Origin: Anaerococcus sp. Marseille-P3625
GTDB taxonomy: Bacteria; Bacillota; Clostridia; Tissierellales; Peptoniphilaceae
Reading direction: 5' to 3'
Assembly (NCBI RefSeq): GCF_900232825.1
Contig: NZ_OCTP01000008.1
Span: 40,702 to 104,701, forward strand
Length of the DNA: 64,000 nt
Position numbers and translations under genes: made by a program. Positions within the stretch are counted from its first letter, which is position 1, and each line of letters begins with the position of its first letter. Of the stretch, positions 25,545 to 35,491 are shown piece by piece. Under the pieces are notes generated by a model, which worked only from the letters and a program-made list of their open reading frames with translations, did not search any database and was not told the origin of the DNA.

Positions 25545-25813
25545 AAGGTATTATCTTTTAAACCTCTTTTTACCTTTGTCCATAGCTTAAAAGTATCATT
25601 TACAGATAAGCTACTTCCTTCGTTGTTGATTCCATCTATAGTATTGCGTAAAATATCTAATTCCTTTTCTCTTAATTCTTTTAGAGTTTTCGCATAGATA
25701 GATTTTCTACGACCTATTTTGTCTTGCCACTTAAATTCATAAGTGCCATTTGATCTTTGATATTCACCGTCTTTTAAAACAACCCCTTTACTATCTTTGC
25801 GTCTTTTTACCAT
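24578..25813 (-). CDS. int: ICE integrase (Tn916/Tn1549-type tyrosine recombinase)
   Basis: A 411-aa recombinase with an N-terminal three-strand arm-binding domain (GEYQRSNGTYEFKWQDKIGR), a SAM-like core-binding domain (about residues 70-170), and a catalytic domain with Arg in TGMRVGEV, HIFRHTF, GHSDIS and Tyr in MDIYVDATEDF. It integrates and, with Xis, excises the element. It lies next to xis at the element end, as in Tn916. SD AAGGAG precedes ATG 25813. It is distinct in sequence from the Tn916 Int at 38401, though of the same family and order. Confidence 0.93.
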   Translation of the reverse strand: MVKRRKDSKGVVLKDGEYQRSNGTYEFKWQDKIGRRKSIYAKTLKELREKELDILRNTIDGINNEGSSLSVNDTFKLWTKVKRGLKDNTFKNYIYMYQQFVEPTFGCIKLSDIKRSDVRSFYNRLKKDQRLMVSTIDCVHTVLHQVLELAVDDEYIRFNPSDNALKELKVAYRNESPKKKAMTIEEQVLFEEYLSNSDEYKKWYPIFIVMLWTGMRVGEVTGLQWDDLDFDNGLINVNRTLVYYSKGKGLNNRYAINTPKTVSGKRSIPMVQKVKDAFLMERELQKTFGIECCDSIDGFKDFVFLNRFGKVHNNGTLNKALRRIVRDCNLSIMDKNKSNSNDILLVPHLSNHIFRHTFTTRLNEQNINTKAMQSILGHSDISTTMDIYVDATEDFKIEQMGEFEKAMKFIF

Positions 25814-25838
25814 AAAAATTCTCCTTTTTTGATAAAAG

Positions 25839-25872
25839 ACACGCTATAATTATTATACCGCATTAAGCGTGT
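25839..25872 (-). promoter_or_regulatory. Dyad and -10-like element between xis and int
   Basis: ACACGCT (25839-25845) and AGCGTGT (25866-25872) flank the minus-strand 13-mer AATGCGGTATAAT (25852-25864). The same 13-mer occurs on the plus strand at 35602-35614, upstream of mobC. It contains TATAAT with no good -35, as expected for an activated or sigma-like-factor-dependent promoter. Confidence 0.4.
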
Positions 25873-25890
25873 TTTATATATAGTTTTAGA

Positions 25891-26100
25891 TTAAATAGAG
25901 AACTGTCTATTTAAATATTCTTCCATTAACTTTTTCTTAATAAGACGCTTACTACCATTAAATAATACAAAATCGCAATCATTTTCATCCGTTAATTGTC
26001 TAACTTTATCTTGACCAATATTAAAATATTCAGATGCTTCTTTTAATGTTAGAAATGCTTTTTCACAAACACGAACTACTTTTATATTTTCATTAATCAT
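25891..26100 (-). CDS. xis: ICE excisionase (Xis-like)
   Basis: A 69-aa winged-helix protein of the Tn916 Xis type, with FLTLKEASEYFNIGQDKVRQ as the recognition helix-turn-helix and a basic patch KRLIKKK near the end. It bends the ends for excision with Int. ATG 26100 follows TGGAGGATTT; in-frame codons upstream have no SD. It is the analogue of the Tn916 xis at 39700. Confidence 0.8.
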   Translation of the reverse strand: MINENIKVVRVCEKAFLTLKEASEYFNIGQDKVRQLTDENDCDFVLFNGSKRLIKKKLMEEYLNRQFSI

Positions 26101-26535
26101 AAATCCTCCAAATAATATATTTAAAATATTTATTTTAATATTTTTAAAGTTTTTTGACATTGACAAGTGCATTGGATTAGCAACATAGGAATCTCACCTC
26201 CGCCTCTGTTCAGGATGAGCCGGCTTCAACCTTAGAAGTATCATTATCCTCATTTTCTTCATAGCGAATAGGGTATCCCTCCCTATGTTCAAACTCTTAC
26301 TTATCGCTCCCTTTCTTCTTCCCTTGCTTTTTGCTTAGCAGTACTTGTTTTACCGAATTATTCAGCAGAAAGATCTTGGCGGATAGGTTATTACGCTCCA
26401 AAAATGATTAATGTCTTGTCTTGGTCTATTCAATTGTTAAGGTTCAAATATTATTTAGATTGCTTTTAAAATAGAAAGAGGACAAAACTCCCCTCACTTT
26501 ATAAAGGAAAATTTGCCCTCTTTGGTAACCAGAAA
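26101..26535. other. Non-coding regulatory stretch between xis and the sigma-like gene
   Basis: No credible gene. Its position and length match the non-coding stretch between xis and orf8 in Tn916 (39904-40363). It is less AT-rich than its surroundings around 26190-26300. Function unknown, probably leader RNA or control of int/xis read-through. Confidence 0.4.
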
Positions 26536-26946
26536 CTATATTTCTTCTATAAATTTCTTTAGTTTTTCTAAAATCTTATCTCGCCTTTTTATTAAAGCAG
26601 TATGTGATATATTTTGAGTCTTTGATACTGCACGAAGTGTTTCATCATTGAAATATAATCTTTCAATTATTTCTCGTTCATCCTTATTTAACTTTGACAT
26701 TGCATTTCTTAGTGCTTCAATCATCATTTGTGTAGCTACAACTTTTTCAACATCAACATTTTTATCTTCTAGATTATCTTCAAAATTCCCATCGTGATTT
26801 AGAGACGAAAAAAATAGCAAGTGGTTTTTCTTGTCCACCTGCTCCAAATACTTTTCGTGTTCTTTTTCTCGCCAGTAGACTTTATAAATATCTTCACTGA
26901 CTTTTACCTTTTGCCCTCTGACATAAAGGTAATACTCTTTTGCCAT
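26536..26946 (-). CDS. ICE sigma-70 region-4-like regulator
   Basis: A 136-aa protein whose C-terminal half is a sigma region 4: LNKDEREIIERLYFNDETLR then AVSKTQNISHTALIKRRDKI forming the -35 recognition helix-turn-helix. The N-terminal half (YYLYVRGQKVKVSEDIYKVY) is typical of the short sigma-like proteins of Tn1549/CTn elements. It is the functional counterpart of Tn916 Orf7 and probably activates int/xis or transfer genes. Bases 26947-27265 downstream of the cargo hold nothing recognisable. Confidence 0.8.
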   Translation of the reverse strand: MAKEYYLYVRGQKVKVSEDIYKVYWREKEHEKYLEQVDKKNHLLFFSSLNHDGNFEDNLEDKNVDVEKVVATQMMIEALRNAMSKLNKDEREIIERLYFNDETLRAVSKTQNISHTALIKRRDKILEKLKKFIEEI

Positions 26947-27265
26947 AAAGTTTCCTCCATTTCTTTTTTGTCTATTTGTTTTTCAGACAAAAAAGGAGGA
27001 CTCCTGCATCTTGGCATAAGAAGTCCTCTGAAATGAAAGAAATCCGTTCTTTCTTTTACTATATTTAATTGTTTAGACGAGAAAATGTAAAGACAGACAA
27101 CTACAAGAATTATAGAAAAAAGGAGTATTTTTATTCCATTTCAATTCTACAAGGTAACTTATACACTTGTTCATCTCCCTTTCCCTCCGTTCATTATAGA
27201 TAAATAGCATCCATACCTACAGCCTCTTTTGATTATTTTCGCTTTTATATCAAATGTCCTTGTAT

Positions 27266-28615
27266 TTATGCTTTGTCTTTTCCCATTTTCCTAAGTCCAT
27301 TAAGCATTAAAAACAGTCCCAACATAATCATACTAAAATCTACGATAGGTTCTGTCCACCAAACTGCTGACGCTCCAAATGCCTTTGGAAATAGTAATAT
27401 TGCAGGAATAAATAAAACTAACTGTCTAAGCATTACAATCATGCCTGCTTTTTTTCCATCTCCTATGGATTGGAAAAATGTAAGTGTCATAATCATAATT
27501 CCATATAAGATGAATGTTGAATAAAACATCTTAAAGTTTACAACACCAACTTCAATAATCTCCCTTCTCACACTGAATAATGATAGTAATTTTTCTGAAC
27601 AAAACATTGATGGTATCCATGAAGCAGCTGCAAGAATTGTTGCACCATACATAAAAATCTTCATCGTATCTTTTACTCTTCCGTATTGTTTTGCTCCGAA
27701 ATTAGCTCCAATAACAGGTTGTAAGCCTTGACTCATACCCCACAGTGGAATAAAGGAAAACATATATAATCGCATTGTAGCAGACATCAAAATTCCCCAA
27801 TCATCTCCTCCATACGCAAAGGCTTGCTTAAACAAAAATGTTTGCTGTACTGCAAATAAAATTTGCATCATCATTGCTGAACTTCCTATACTGAACATTT
27901 CGCTATAAATTGCCTTGTATTTTTGAATTTTATGGATCCCTACAAAAGCACTTTTCTTTGAAAAATAGTGGAATGTCAATATTGCTTGTACAATTTGAGA
28001 TATTACAGTTGCAATAGCTGCACCTTCAATCGCATATTCACCCATCAACTTCATAAAAATAGGATCTAAAATAATGTTTAATATAGCTCCCGCGCCCATA
28101 ATCATCATTGATTGCTTTAATGCACCTTCGCCACGCATTGTCATATTTCCCGCTTGAGCAAAATTCACAAATATAGAGCCAAAGAAAACTATTCTTAAAT
28201 ATCTCACACCAAGTTCTTTAATATTTCCTTTAGCTCCTACCAAATCTAAAAAATGAGGTGCAAAAACCAAACCCAATATCGTGATAATTACAGAAAAAAA
28301 TATTACCCAGTAACAAAAATTCCCGAATATTTTATCTGTCGTTTCTTTATCGCCCTTTCCGATTGCTCTTGATAGTATTGAGGCACTTCCAACGCCAATC
28401 AATGCCGATATTCCTCCATTTATAATCGTTAAGGACATAGACACACTAATGGCTGACATAGCATAATCACCAATGAGCCATCCTGCAAACACACCATCCA
28501 TAAATGGATACAATCCTATGACAATCATCCCGATTATTCCGGGAATTGCCAACTTAAATAACAGTTCTTTAGGACTTTTGGTTAATAGTTGTGTTTTCAT
28601 ATCTTGTTTTCCCAT
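27266..28615 (-). CDS. MATE-family efflux transporter
   Basis: A 449-aa protein with twelve predicted helices in two related halves, starting LLFKLAIPGIIGMIVIGLYP and with the second half at about SIGSSAMMMQILFAVQQTFL. This is the MATE topology (DinF/MepA-like group) for Na+ or H+ driven drug or metabolite export. ATG 28615 follows GGAGG at 7 nt and is preferred over an ATG eight codons earlier. It is the last gene of the TetR-controlled cargo operon. Confidence 0.85.
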   Translation of the reverse strand: MGKQDMKTQLLTKSPKELLFKLAIPGIIGMIVIGLYPFMDGVFAGWLIGDYAMSAISVSMSLTIINGGISALIGVGSASILSRAIGKGDKETTDKIFGNFCYWVIFFSVIITILGLVFAPHFLDLVGAKGNIKELGVRYLRIVFFGSIFVNFAQAGNMTMRGEGALKQSMMIMGAGAILNIILDPIFMKLMGEYAIEGAAIATVISQIVQAILTFHYFSKKSAFVGIHKIQKYKAIYSEMFSIGSSAMMMQILFAVQQTFLFKQAFAYGGDDWGILMSATMRLYMFSFIPLWGMSQGLQPVIGANFGAKQYGRVKDTMKIFMYGATILAAASWIPSMFCSEKLLSLFSVRREIIEVGVVNFKMFYSTFILYGIMIMTLTFFQSIGDGKKAGMIVMLRQLVLFIPAILLFPKAFGASAVWWTEPIVDFSMIMLGLFLMLNGLRKMGKDKA

Positions 28616-28651
28616 ATGACTTCCTCCAGTTGTTTTCAATATTTTTATAAC

Positions 28652-30385
28652 TTATGACAACTGCCACTTTGCTGCCACTTGTCTTGCTTCAACAAATTTT
28701 TTGTAGATACCATCAACTTGAATAAGTTCTTCATGTGTACCTTGTTGCGTTATCTTTCCATTAGCCAAGACAAGAATTTGATTTGCATTTTTTATGGTTT
28801 TTAGTCTGTGTGCAATCATTATTACAGTTTTATCTCTTGTAAGTTCTTCCATAGCAATCTGTAGTTTATCCTCATTTTCAGGGTCTACATTTGCAGTAGC
28901 TTCGTCAAAAATAATAATCGGGGCATTTTTTATCATAGCCCTTGCTATAGATATTCTTTGTCTTTCTCCACCAGATAAACTTGCACCTCCCTCTCCTATA
29001 ACTGTTTCATATTGTTCAGGAAGTTTCATAATAAATTCATGACAACACGCTTTCTTTGCAGCTTCTATAACTTCCTCATGAGTAGCATCTGGCTTGGCAA
29101 ACTTTATATTGTTTTCAATAGTGTCTTGAAATAAATAAACATTTTGAAAAACCATACTAATTTGTCTCATTAATGACTCCAATGAATATTCTTTAATATT
29201 ATGTTTACCTATGCTGATTTCTCCTTTCTCTACATCCCAAAATCTCGCTATCAAATTACAAAATGTAGTTTTTCCAGCTCCTGAAGCTCCAACTATAGCT
29301 GTCATTTGTTTTTGTGGTATCTTGACCGAAATATCATCAAGGATTTTTTTGCCTGAATATGAAAACTCTACATTATCAAAAGAAATATCGAAAGTAGTAG
29401 GCTTTATGTCTTTTCCATCAATATCCATCTGTGGAAATTCCTCTAACTTCTTTGTTTGTTCAATAGATCCACTAACAACTCTGAGAGAGGTTGTTGCACT
29501 TCCTGCCAATTTTATTTGAGAAAAAGCAAGAAAAGAAATTATAATCGTCATAACTGTATTTAAGAATGAAAGTTCTCCATTAATATAAAAGAAAATACCT
29601 GCACCTATTATCAAAATGCTAAACAAATCCAAAAGAATATTTTGCAAAATCGTATAAGGTGTAAACAGTTTTTCACAATCAAGATTTATTTTTCTACTAT
29701 TTTCAATAGCATCTCTGACTTTTTCATCTCCTTTCCCTGTTAAATTGAAGGATTTTATAACAGCCATTCCACCTATTTGTTCTAAAATAGTGTCAACTAA
29801 TTTTGCCGATGCCACTTGTCTTTTAGGAAGAACATTTCTTGACTTGTTTTCCATTTTTGAAAGAATTAATAAGTACAACAAGCATCCAATTGTAACAATA
29901 AGACCGATCCTCCATTCAAAAGCCAAAATCATTATTGTAAAAATTATTGTGTTAATAAAACCAGATAAGGTATTTACCATAACCATTGCCGCAGTATTTT
30001 CTACATCTTCCAAAACAGTTGTAGAAATTCCAACGATTTCACCAATATTATTTTCATTAAAGAATCCCATAGGTATTTTTTTGAGCATTTCACCTATTGC
30101 AACTCTTTTATTTGCCACCATAAAATAACTTGCATGGCATTGCTGTAACTGTGAATAATAATTTGCAACACTTCTGCCAACTATGCTTATAACAAGAAGT
30201 ATCAAAGCAATCCATGCAGGTGTCATACTCATATCTTTTTCAACAATAGCTTTAACAATAATGTATATTGCACTGATTTGGAGCATGTGAAAAATTGCAA
30301 ACAAGAAACTTACCCATATAGAATGGTATACATTTTTCTTCTCATCACCTGAGAAGTCTAAAATTTTCTTTAAGGCACTTATCAT
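28652..30385 (-). CDS. ABC half-transporter (type IV exporter fold), second of pair
   Basis: A 577-aa protein with a six-helix membrane domain to about residue 320, then a nucleotide-binding domain with Walker A GASGAGKTT, signature LSGGERQR, Walker B IIIFDEATANVD and H-loop AHRL. It overlaps the upstream half-transporter by 4 bp, so the two form a heterodimer. Association with an ECF S-component, EcfT and EcfA suggests a metal, chelate or vitamin link, as with IrtAB/YbtPQ importers that have exporter folds. That is inference; drug export is the alternative. Confidence 0.85.
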   Translation of the reverse strand: MISALKKILDFSGDEKKNVYHSIWVSFLFAIFHMLQISAIYIIVKAIVEKDMSMTPAWIALILLVISIVGRSVANYYSQLQQCHASYFMVANKRVAIGEMLKKIPMGFFNENNIGEIVGISTTVLEDVENTAAMVMVNTLSGFINTIIFTIMILAFEWRIGLIVTIGCLLYLLILSKMENKSRNVLPKRQVASAKLVDTILEQIGGMAVIKSFNLTGKGDEKVRDAIENSRKINLDCEKLFTPYTILQNILLDLFSILIIGAGIFFYINGELSFLNTVMTIIISFLAFSQIKLAGSATTSLRVVSGSIEQTKKLEEFPQMDIDGKDIKPTTFDISFDNVEFSYSGKKILDDISVKIPQKQMTAIVGASGAGKTTFCNLIARFWDVEKGEISIGKHNIKEYSLESLMRQISMVFQNVYLFQDTIENNIKFAKPDATHEEVIEAAKKACCHEFIMKLPEQYETVIGEGGASLSGGERQRISIARAMIKNAPIIIFDEATANVDPENEDKLQIAMEELTRDKTVIMIAHRLKTIKNANQILVLANGKITQQGTHEELIQVDGIYKKFVEARQVAAKWQLS

Positions 30386-32124
30386 TTTATTTCACCATCC
30401 TTTACTCCAATATGGGCATTCCACATCTTTTGGTATAACTCAGAATCTTCCATAAGTTCTTCATGCTTACCATGTGAAACAAGCTCTCCATTCTCAATTA
30501 AGAATATTTGTTCTGCATCTGTTATAGTTGATAACCTATGAGCAATAATAATCACCGTTTTATCTTTTATAAGCTTTGATAAAGCTTGCTTTATAATCAC
30601 TTCATTTTCAGGATCTATATATGAAGTAGCTTCATCAAGTATTACAATAGGTGCATTTTTGAGCATTGCTCTTGCAATTGATATTCTTTGTCTTTCTCCA
30701 CCAGAAACATGGCTCCCACTACTTCCGACAACCGTATCGTAACCATGTTCCATTTTCATAATAAAATCATGACAACCCGATTTCTTAGCAATGTCTTCTA
30801 CTTCTTTATCACTGGCACTTGGATTGCCCATTCTTATATTCTCCCTAATACTTTCGTTGAACAAAAAATTATCCTGAGAAACAAAGGCGGTCAAACTATA
30901 TAATTGCTTTAATGGAATTTCCTTAAGATTGTGTCCACCAATATTTATATTTCCTTCCATGCTATCCCAATATCCAGCTATTAATTTTGCTAAAGTTGAC
31001 TTGCCACTTCCACTTGGTCCAACAAAAGCCACTGTTGTACCTTCTTTTATGTTTAGGGATATTCCATGAAGAATTTCTTTTTCTTCTTCATATCCAAACT
31101 TTACATTTTGTAAATCAATATTATATTGCTGGATAGTCACTTCTCTATCAGAATGCTTTTGTTCTTTTCCTTCTAAAATTAAGTTAATAGAATTTGCAAT
31201 AGTCCCTATCTTAGCAAGACCATCAACAAAATTGATTGTTTCAAGTAAAGGTCCTGCAATACCTAAAGATAGAATAATTACAGATATAAATACTTCTGCA
31301 CTTAAACTGCCGCTAATGTAGAAATACCAACCAAATGGAAGCACTGTGATCATTGTAGTAGGAGATATGTTTTTAGATAAAGATACAGGTAACTGACAGC
31401 TCTTCATCCATTCATAAAAGTATCTTGCATTTGCAATGACTTTATCTTTGTACTTTGCGTACGATCTCTTGTCTTGATTAAATGTTTTTATCACTTCTAT
31501 TCCATTAACATACTCAATAATTGCAGAATTCATTTCTCGATTTACCTTTACAGATCCTTCATATTGAACAGCATAATTTTTCATTACGAGTCCCATAAAA
31601 AGCATCCCCACAGGAATGGATACTAATGATAAAAGAGCCATTCTCCAATCAAGAAATAATAAGTAAATAAATATACTCAAAGAACCTAAGAGATTCGATG
31701 TCATTTCAGGCAACAGGTGAGCGAGCGGTTTCTCCATACTTTCAACCTGATCCACTATAATCTGCTTAAAGTTTCCGCTTGGAACAGAGATTATTTCTCC
31801 TAACTGCATCTTCGGAAGTTTATCAATCATTCTCAAGCGAATATCTTTCAATACACTAAAAGTCGCTTTATGAGATACAGATAACGCCGTAGAGTATAAA
31901 ACAGATTTTAAAATATAAGATAACAGACCTATTCCCATCCATAAAAAATAGACCTTGAAATCTGCAATTCCATTTAATAAATAGACTAAAATACGGCTTG
32001 CAGCAATGTATGGAACAATTCCGGCAATAACACCGATACTTGCTATAAATACAGATGTTTTTAACTTTGAATGTTCCTTATATGCAAGCTCCCACAATAT
32101 TACAGCAGGACTTTTTTCTTTCAT
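30382..32124 (-). CDS. ABC half-transporter (type IV exporter fold), first of pair
   Basis: A 580-aa protein with a six-helix membrane domain (about residues 1-310) and a nucleotide-binding domain with Walker A GPSGSGKST, signature VSGGERQR (Val where the partner has Leu), Walker B IVILDEATSYID and H-loop AHRL. The catalytic Glu is present in both subunits. It partners the 577-aa protein. It follows EcfA by 35 bp. Confidence 0.85.
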   Translation of the reverse strand: MKEKSPAVILWELAYKEHSKLKTSVFIASIGVIAGIVPYIAASRILVYLLNGIADFKVYFLWMGIGLLSYILKSVLYSTALSVSHKATFSVLKDIRLRMIDKLPKMQLGEIISVPSGNFKQIIVDQVESMEKPLAHLLPEMTSNLLGSLSIFIYLLFLDWRMALLSLVSIPVGMLFMGLVMKNYAVQYEGSVKVNREMNSAIIEYVNGIEVIKTFNQDKRSYAKYKDKVIANARYFYEWMKSCQLPVSLSKNISPTTMITVLPFGWYFYISGSLSAEVFISVIILSLGIAGPLLETINFVDGLAKIGTIANSINLILEGKEQKHSDREVTIQQYNIDLQNVKFGYEEEKEILHGISLNIKEGTTVAFVGPSGSGKSTLAKLIAGYWDSMEGNINIGGHNLKEIPLKQLYSLTAFVSQDNFLFNESIRENIRMGNPSASDKEVEDIAKKSGCHDFIMKMEHGYDTVVGSSGSHVSGGERQRISIARAMLKNAPIVILDEATSYIDPENEVIIKQALSKLIKDKTVIIIAHRLSTITDAEQIFLIENGELVSHGKHEELMEDSELYQKMWNAHIGVKDGEIK

Positions 32125-32159
32125 AATTTAACACCTCCATAATTGTATCCATTTGCATT

Positions 32160-33551
32160 TTATTTTAGAAATTCATATATTGTACCATCACAGTGTTTTA
32201 TAAATTCAAAATCGTGTGTAATAATTATAATGAGTTTTCCTTCTCTCTCCATATCGTGTAGGAAATTAATTAATGTATTCATCTGTGGTTTACATAATCC
32301 ACTTGTAGGCTCATCTAAGATAATAATAGGTTTATTACTAAGCCTTGCTATAGCAATCAACAATCTTTGCTTCTCTCCTCCCGATAAACTTTGAGGATGT
32401 TTTTCAAGCTTTGATAATAATCCCATCTTTTCCAACATTTTTTCATTTAGGCTTTTATCTTCACTTACTGTTGATACTTCCGATAATACACTTTCTGTAA
32501 AAAGCTGGGAGCTAGGATCTTGCATTACCATAAAAATTTCTTTATTTTGTTTTGTAACTTTTTTTTGATTAACAAATACATCTCCGTGACCTTTTGTAAT
32601 ACCGGTCAATAATTTAATGAAAGTACTTTTCCCTATTCCATTTTTTCCAATGATAAAATTTACTCCCTTATTAAAGGAAATACTAAAGTCAAAAATTTTA
32701 TTCTTTTCATATTTTTTCTTAAAATTATGACATGATAAATCTCCATTGCTAAAATTATTTTTATCATCCAATAAATTCACTTTATAATATTTATTAATTT
32801 CTAAATCACTTTTCTCTATTTTATTAAATGTTCTAAGTTCATATCCTTCTGCAATAGCTTTCAAATTATAATCATTTAAATCTTCTTTTTCGTATAAATT
32901 TAAAGACCCATTATCAATAATACATAGCTTATCCATTATATTTTTTAAATAAAATAATCTATGTTCCACAACAATTATTATCTTATTTAATTCTTTTAAT
33001 TTCACTAAGGCTTCTTTTAACCTTTCTATAGATTCATTATCTAATGATGAAGATGGTTCATCTAATAAAATAATATCATTTTCAGAAATTGCACAAGCTG
33101 CAAGTGCTATCATTTGCTTTTCTCCACCAGATAAATCAAATATATTTTTATCTAATAAGTATTCTATATTTAAGAGTTTTGAGTATTTCTTTATTCTATT
33201 GATTATCTCTGACTTGTCAGTATTTCTATTTTCTAGCTGAAAGGCTAACTCCTCAGTGGAATTCATACAGTAAAATTGAGATTTTGGATTTTGAAATACA
33301 TTTGAAATAATACATGATCTTTCAAATATATTTTTACTAAGTAAATCTAGGCTGTTATATTTTATTTCTCCATTAATATTAGCATCAAGGTATTCAGGTA
33401 TTACTCCATTAATTGCTTTTAATAGTGTGCTTTTTCCACATCCAGAATGTCCTGTAATAACTGTAATTTCACCAGCTTTACATTCAAAATTTAGATTTTT
33501 TAAGATATTTTCATCATCAAAAGATAAATCAAGCTTTCTTATTTTAAGCAT
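32160..33551 (-). CDS. Fused double ECF ATPase (EcfA-EcfA' type)
   Basis: A 463-aa protein with two complete ABC ATPase domains. Domain 1 has Walker A GHSGCGKST, LSGGEKQM and IILLDEPSSSLD. Domain 2 (from about residue 265) has GKNGIGKST, LSGGEKQR and IIILDEPTSGL. Such fusions energise ECF-type vitamin/metal importers. It overlaps ecfT by 8 bp. Confidence 0.87.
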   Translation of the reverse strand: MLKIRKLDLSFDDENILKNLNFECKAGEITVITGHSGCGKSTLLKAINGVIPEYLDANINGEIKYNSLDLLSKNIFERSCIISNVFQNPKSQFYCMNSTEELAFQLENRNTDKSEIINRIKKYSKLLNIEYLLDKNIFDLSGGEKQMIALAACAISENDIILLDEPSSSLDNESIERLKEALVKLKELNKIIIVVEHRLFYLKNIMDKLCIIDNGSLNLYEKEDLNDYNLKAIAEGYELRTFNKIEKSDLEINKYYKVNLLDDKNNFSNGDLSCHNFKKKYEKNKIFDFSISFNKGVNFIIGKNGIGKSTFIKLLTGITKGHGDVFVNQKKVTKQNKEIFMVMQDPSSQLFTESVLSEVSTVSEDKSLNEKMLEKMGLLSKLEKHPQSLSGGEKQRLLIAIARLSNKPIIILDEPTSGLCKPQMNTLINFLHDMEREGKLIIIITHDFEFIKHCDGTIYEFLK

Positions 33552-34245
33552 ATTTTCTACCTCTTATATAAAAAAATAAAACTAAAATAGAAACAAAAAA
33601 AATTAAATAGTCAGCAAATGTTAACTTTGCTTCTCTAATATTTGATCTATTTTGATTGACAGCAAGACCCTTAGTTAATGAAGCTACTGTCAATTCATCA
33701 GCAGAATTTGATAGGGTCATCAATAGTGGGATTATCCTATATTCAATTAATAAAATAGGATTCTTTAAAAATTTCCTAAAACTTATACCCCTCAAATAAA
33801 TAGCTTGTTTTATTTGTCTATACTCAATTCTTGTTGCATAAAAATATCTAACCATAACCGCAACAGGAATGGCTATCTGATCAGGACACTTCACCTTTTT
33901 TAATGAACAAATTGCTTCTCCTACACTAGTCGTTAAAATTATATAATTTCCCATAACCATAGGTGCAAAAACTCTTTTTATTATAATTATAACTATGTGT
34001 ATAAGTGATAATATTATAGAATCATTTAATTCCCTAATATTAATTTCTATAATATTCAATATTATAAAAAGTATGATTGATTTAATCCCGGATTTTATAT
34101 GTCCAGATAAAAATAATAAAAAAGTAGGGAGCATACATATTAATACATAATATATAGGATTTAGGCTTTGAATATTTCCAATTGTCATAATAAAAGAAAT
34201 AACCATCATTAAAAATAATTTTGCTCTAAAATCTATCCTTATCAT
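33544..34245 (-). CDS. ecfT: ECF transporter transmembrane protein (EcfT)
   Basis: A 233-aa membrane protein with about five helices and the EcfT coupling motifs in the cytoplasmic helices, seen as YLRGISFRKF and, near the C-terminus, ASLTKGLA where the usual motif is A-R-G. It bridges the S-component and the ATPases. It lies 24 bp after the S-component gene. Confidence 0.82.
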   Translation of the reverse strand: MIRIDFRAKLFLMMVISFIMTIGNIQSLNPIYYVLICMLPTFLLFLSGHIKSGIKSIILFIILNIIEINIRELNDSIILSLIHIVIIIIKRVFAPMVMGNYIILTTSVGEAICSLKKVKCPDQIAIPVAVMVRYFYATRIEYRQIKQAIYLRGISFRKFLKNPILLIEYRIIPLLMTLSNSADELTVASLTKGLAVNQNRSNIREAKLTFADYLIFFVSILVLFFYIRGRKYA

Positions 34246-34269
34246 ATCTAATAACCCGCTCCCTAATTC

Positions 34270-34851
34270 TTACTTACCAATTTTTGAAAAATGTTTTTTC
34301 AAAAACACAATTCCTAAGCTACAACCTACAAAAGCACCAATAAATCCTAAAATAGCCATAACTATTAAAATCCAATCAGGCATAACTTTCATCATTGTGT
34401 CAATAAATTCTTGCTTATAACCTTGATTTAAAAGCCCTTGTGCATACTCATTTCTTGAGATGATAATCGGAACATAGTTTCCTAAAGTGCAAAGACTTGA
34501 AAAAGAAAATGCTAATCTAGATTTTCCTTTACTGTCATAAGAGCCTGATTTTAATATTATTTCTCCAATAAATCCTGCAATTGCTCCTGTTAAAAGTGCC
34601 CATGGACCATGACCCATGATGACATAAGCTAAAGATATTAGCATTGTTTGAATAAAAAGCATTCCTGGCTTCTTAATTTTTGTTGAAAAAAGCATGTTAC
34701 TAGGTCCAACTAAAATTCCCTGTACTAAGGGAACAATTGGCATCAAAACAGGAACCATAGCTGTAAATGAGCCTATTAGCATAAAAATAAACCCAAGTAC
34801 TGCAAACAAACCAACATTAATTAAATCTCTAACTTCTAATTTTTTATTCAT
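34270..34851 (-). CDS. MptD-type ECF substrate-binding (S) component
   Basis: A 193-aa six-helix protein (LINVGLFAVLGFIFMLIG, MVPVLMPIVPLVQGILVG) resembling MptD/Trep_Strep family S-components. The substrate of the family is not firmly known. It heads the transport genes just after tetR, with SD AGGAGG at 34863-34858. With EcfT and EcfA it makes a complete ECF importer. Confidence 0.78.
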   Translation of the reverse strand: MNKKLEVRDLINVGLFAVLGFIFMLIGSFTAMVPVLMPIVPLVQGILVGPSNMLFSTKIKKPGMLFIQTMLISLAYVIMGHGPWALLTGAIAGFIGEIILKSGSYDSKGKSRLAFSFSSLCTLGNYVPIIISRNEYAQGLLNQGYKQEFIDTMMKVMPDWILIVMAILGFIGAFVGCSLGIVFLKKHFSKIGK

Positions 34852-34868
34852 TTCTGAAACCTCCTTAG

Positions 34869-35462
34869 TTATCTATTTTTTTCTAAATCTAAAATATAAT
34901 TTAAAATTGTATCTTTTAGATATTTCCTATTCTCATCATATGAATCTCTTGCATTAAGAACTTGCGAGCTTAATATCATTCCATTTATATAATTTACTAA
35001 AAAACCATCTTCAAAAATCTTTGAATCAATTCCTAATTTATTAGATATTGAATCTAATTGATTTACTGTTTCTGTTTTCAAATCTTGAAACATCTTTTCT
35101 AAATCTTCATTATATTTTTTTGATTGTAATAAAAGAGAATAAACCTTAGTAATATCTGTATCTGGTAGACACTTATCCACTAAAATTTCACTCATCTGTT
35201 CATATTTATCTTGACCTATGTGAGCTTCTAAATAATTATCAATTAAATTATTTCTATACTGATTTCCATCAAGCATTAAATCTTTAAGCATTTCAGCTGT
35301 GCTTTTATAATGATGATAGACACCACCTGTGCTCATGCCAACTTCTTTAATCACATCTTCCATTGTTGTATTCTGAAATCCTTTATTCAAAAAACATCTC
35401 ATTGCTGCATCTCGAATTTCTTTTTTTCTAATTTGACCAACTTTTGTTTCCTTATCTTTCAA
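34869..35462 (-). CDS. TetR-family repressor of the transport cargo
   Basis: A 197-aa TetR protein. The helix-turn-helix is TMEDVIKEVGMSTGGVYHHY near residues 33-52, followed by an all-helical ligand domain. The likely start is TTG 35462, which lies 7 nt after GGAGG; the ATG at 35480 places that SD inside the gene. It is the first gene of the operon it presumably represses. Confidence 0.8.
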   Translation of the reverse strand: MKDKETKVGQIRKKEIRDAAMRCFLNKGFQNTTMEDVIKEVGMSTGGVYHHYKSTAEMLKDLMLDGNQYRNNLIDNYLEAHIGQDKYEQMSEILVDKCLPDTDITKVYSLLLQSKKYNEDLEKMFQDLKTETVNQLDSISNKLGIDSKIFEDGFLVNYINGMILSSQVLNARDSYDENRKYLKDTILNYILDLEKNR

Positions 35463-35491
35463 TAAAATACCTCCAATCATTCAATTATTTT

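Noticed and set aside
29745..30128. 127-aa plus-strand ORF opposite the ABC half-transporter
   Set aside because: It is an antisense frame of a strongly supported gene.
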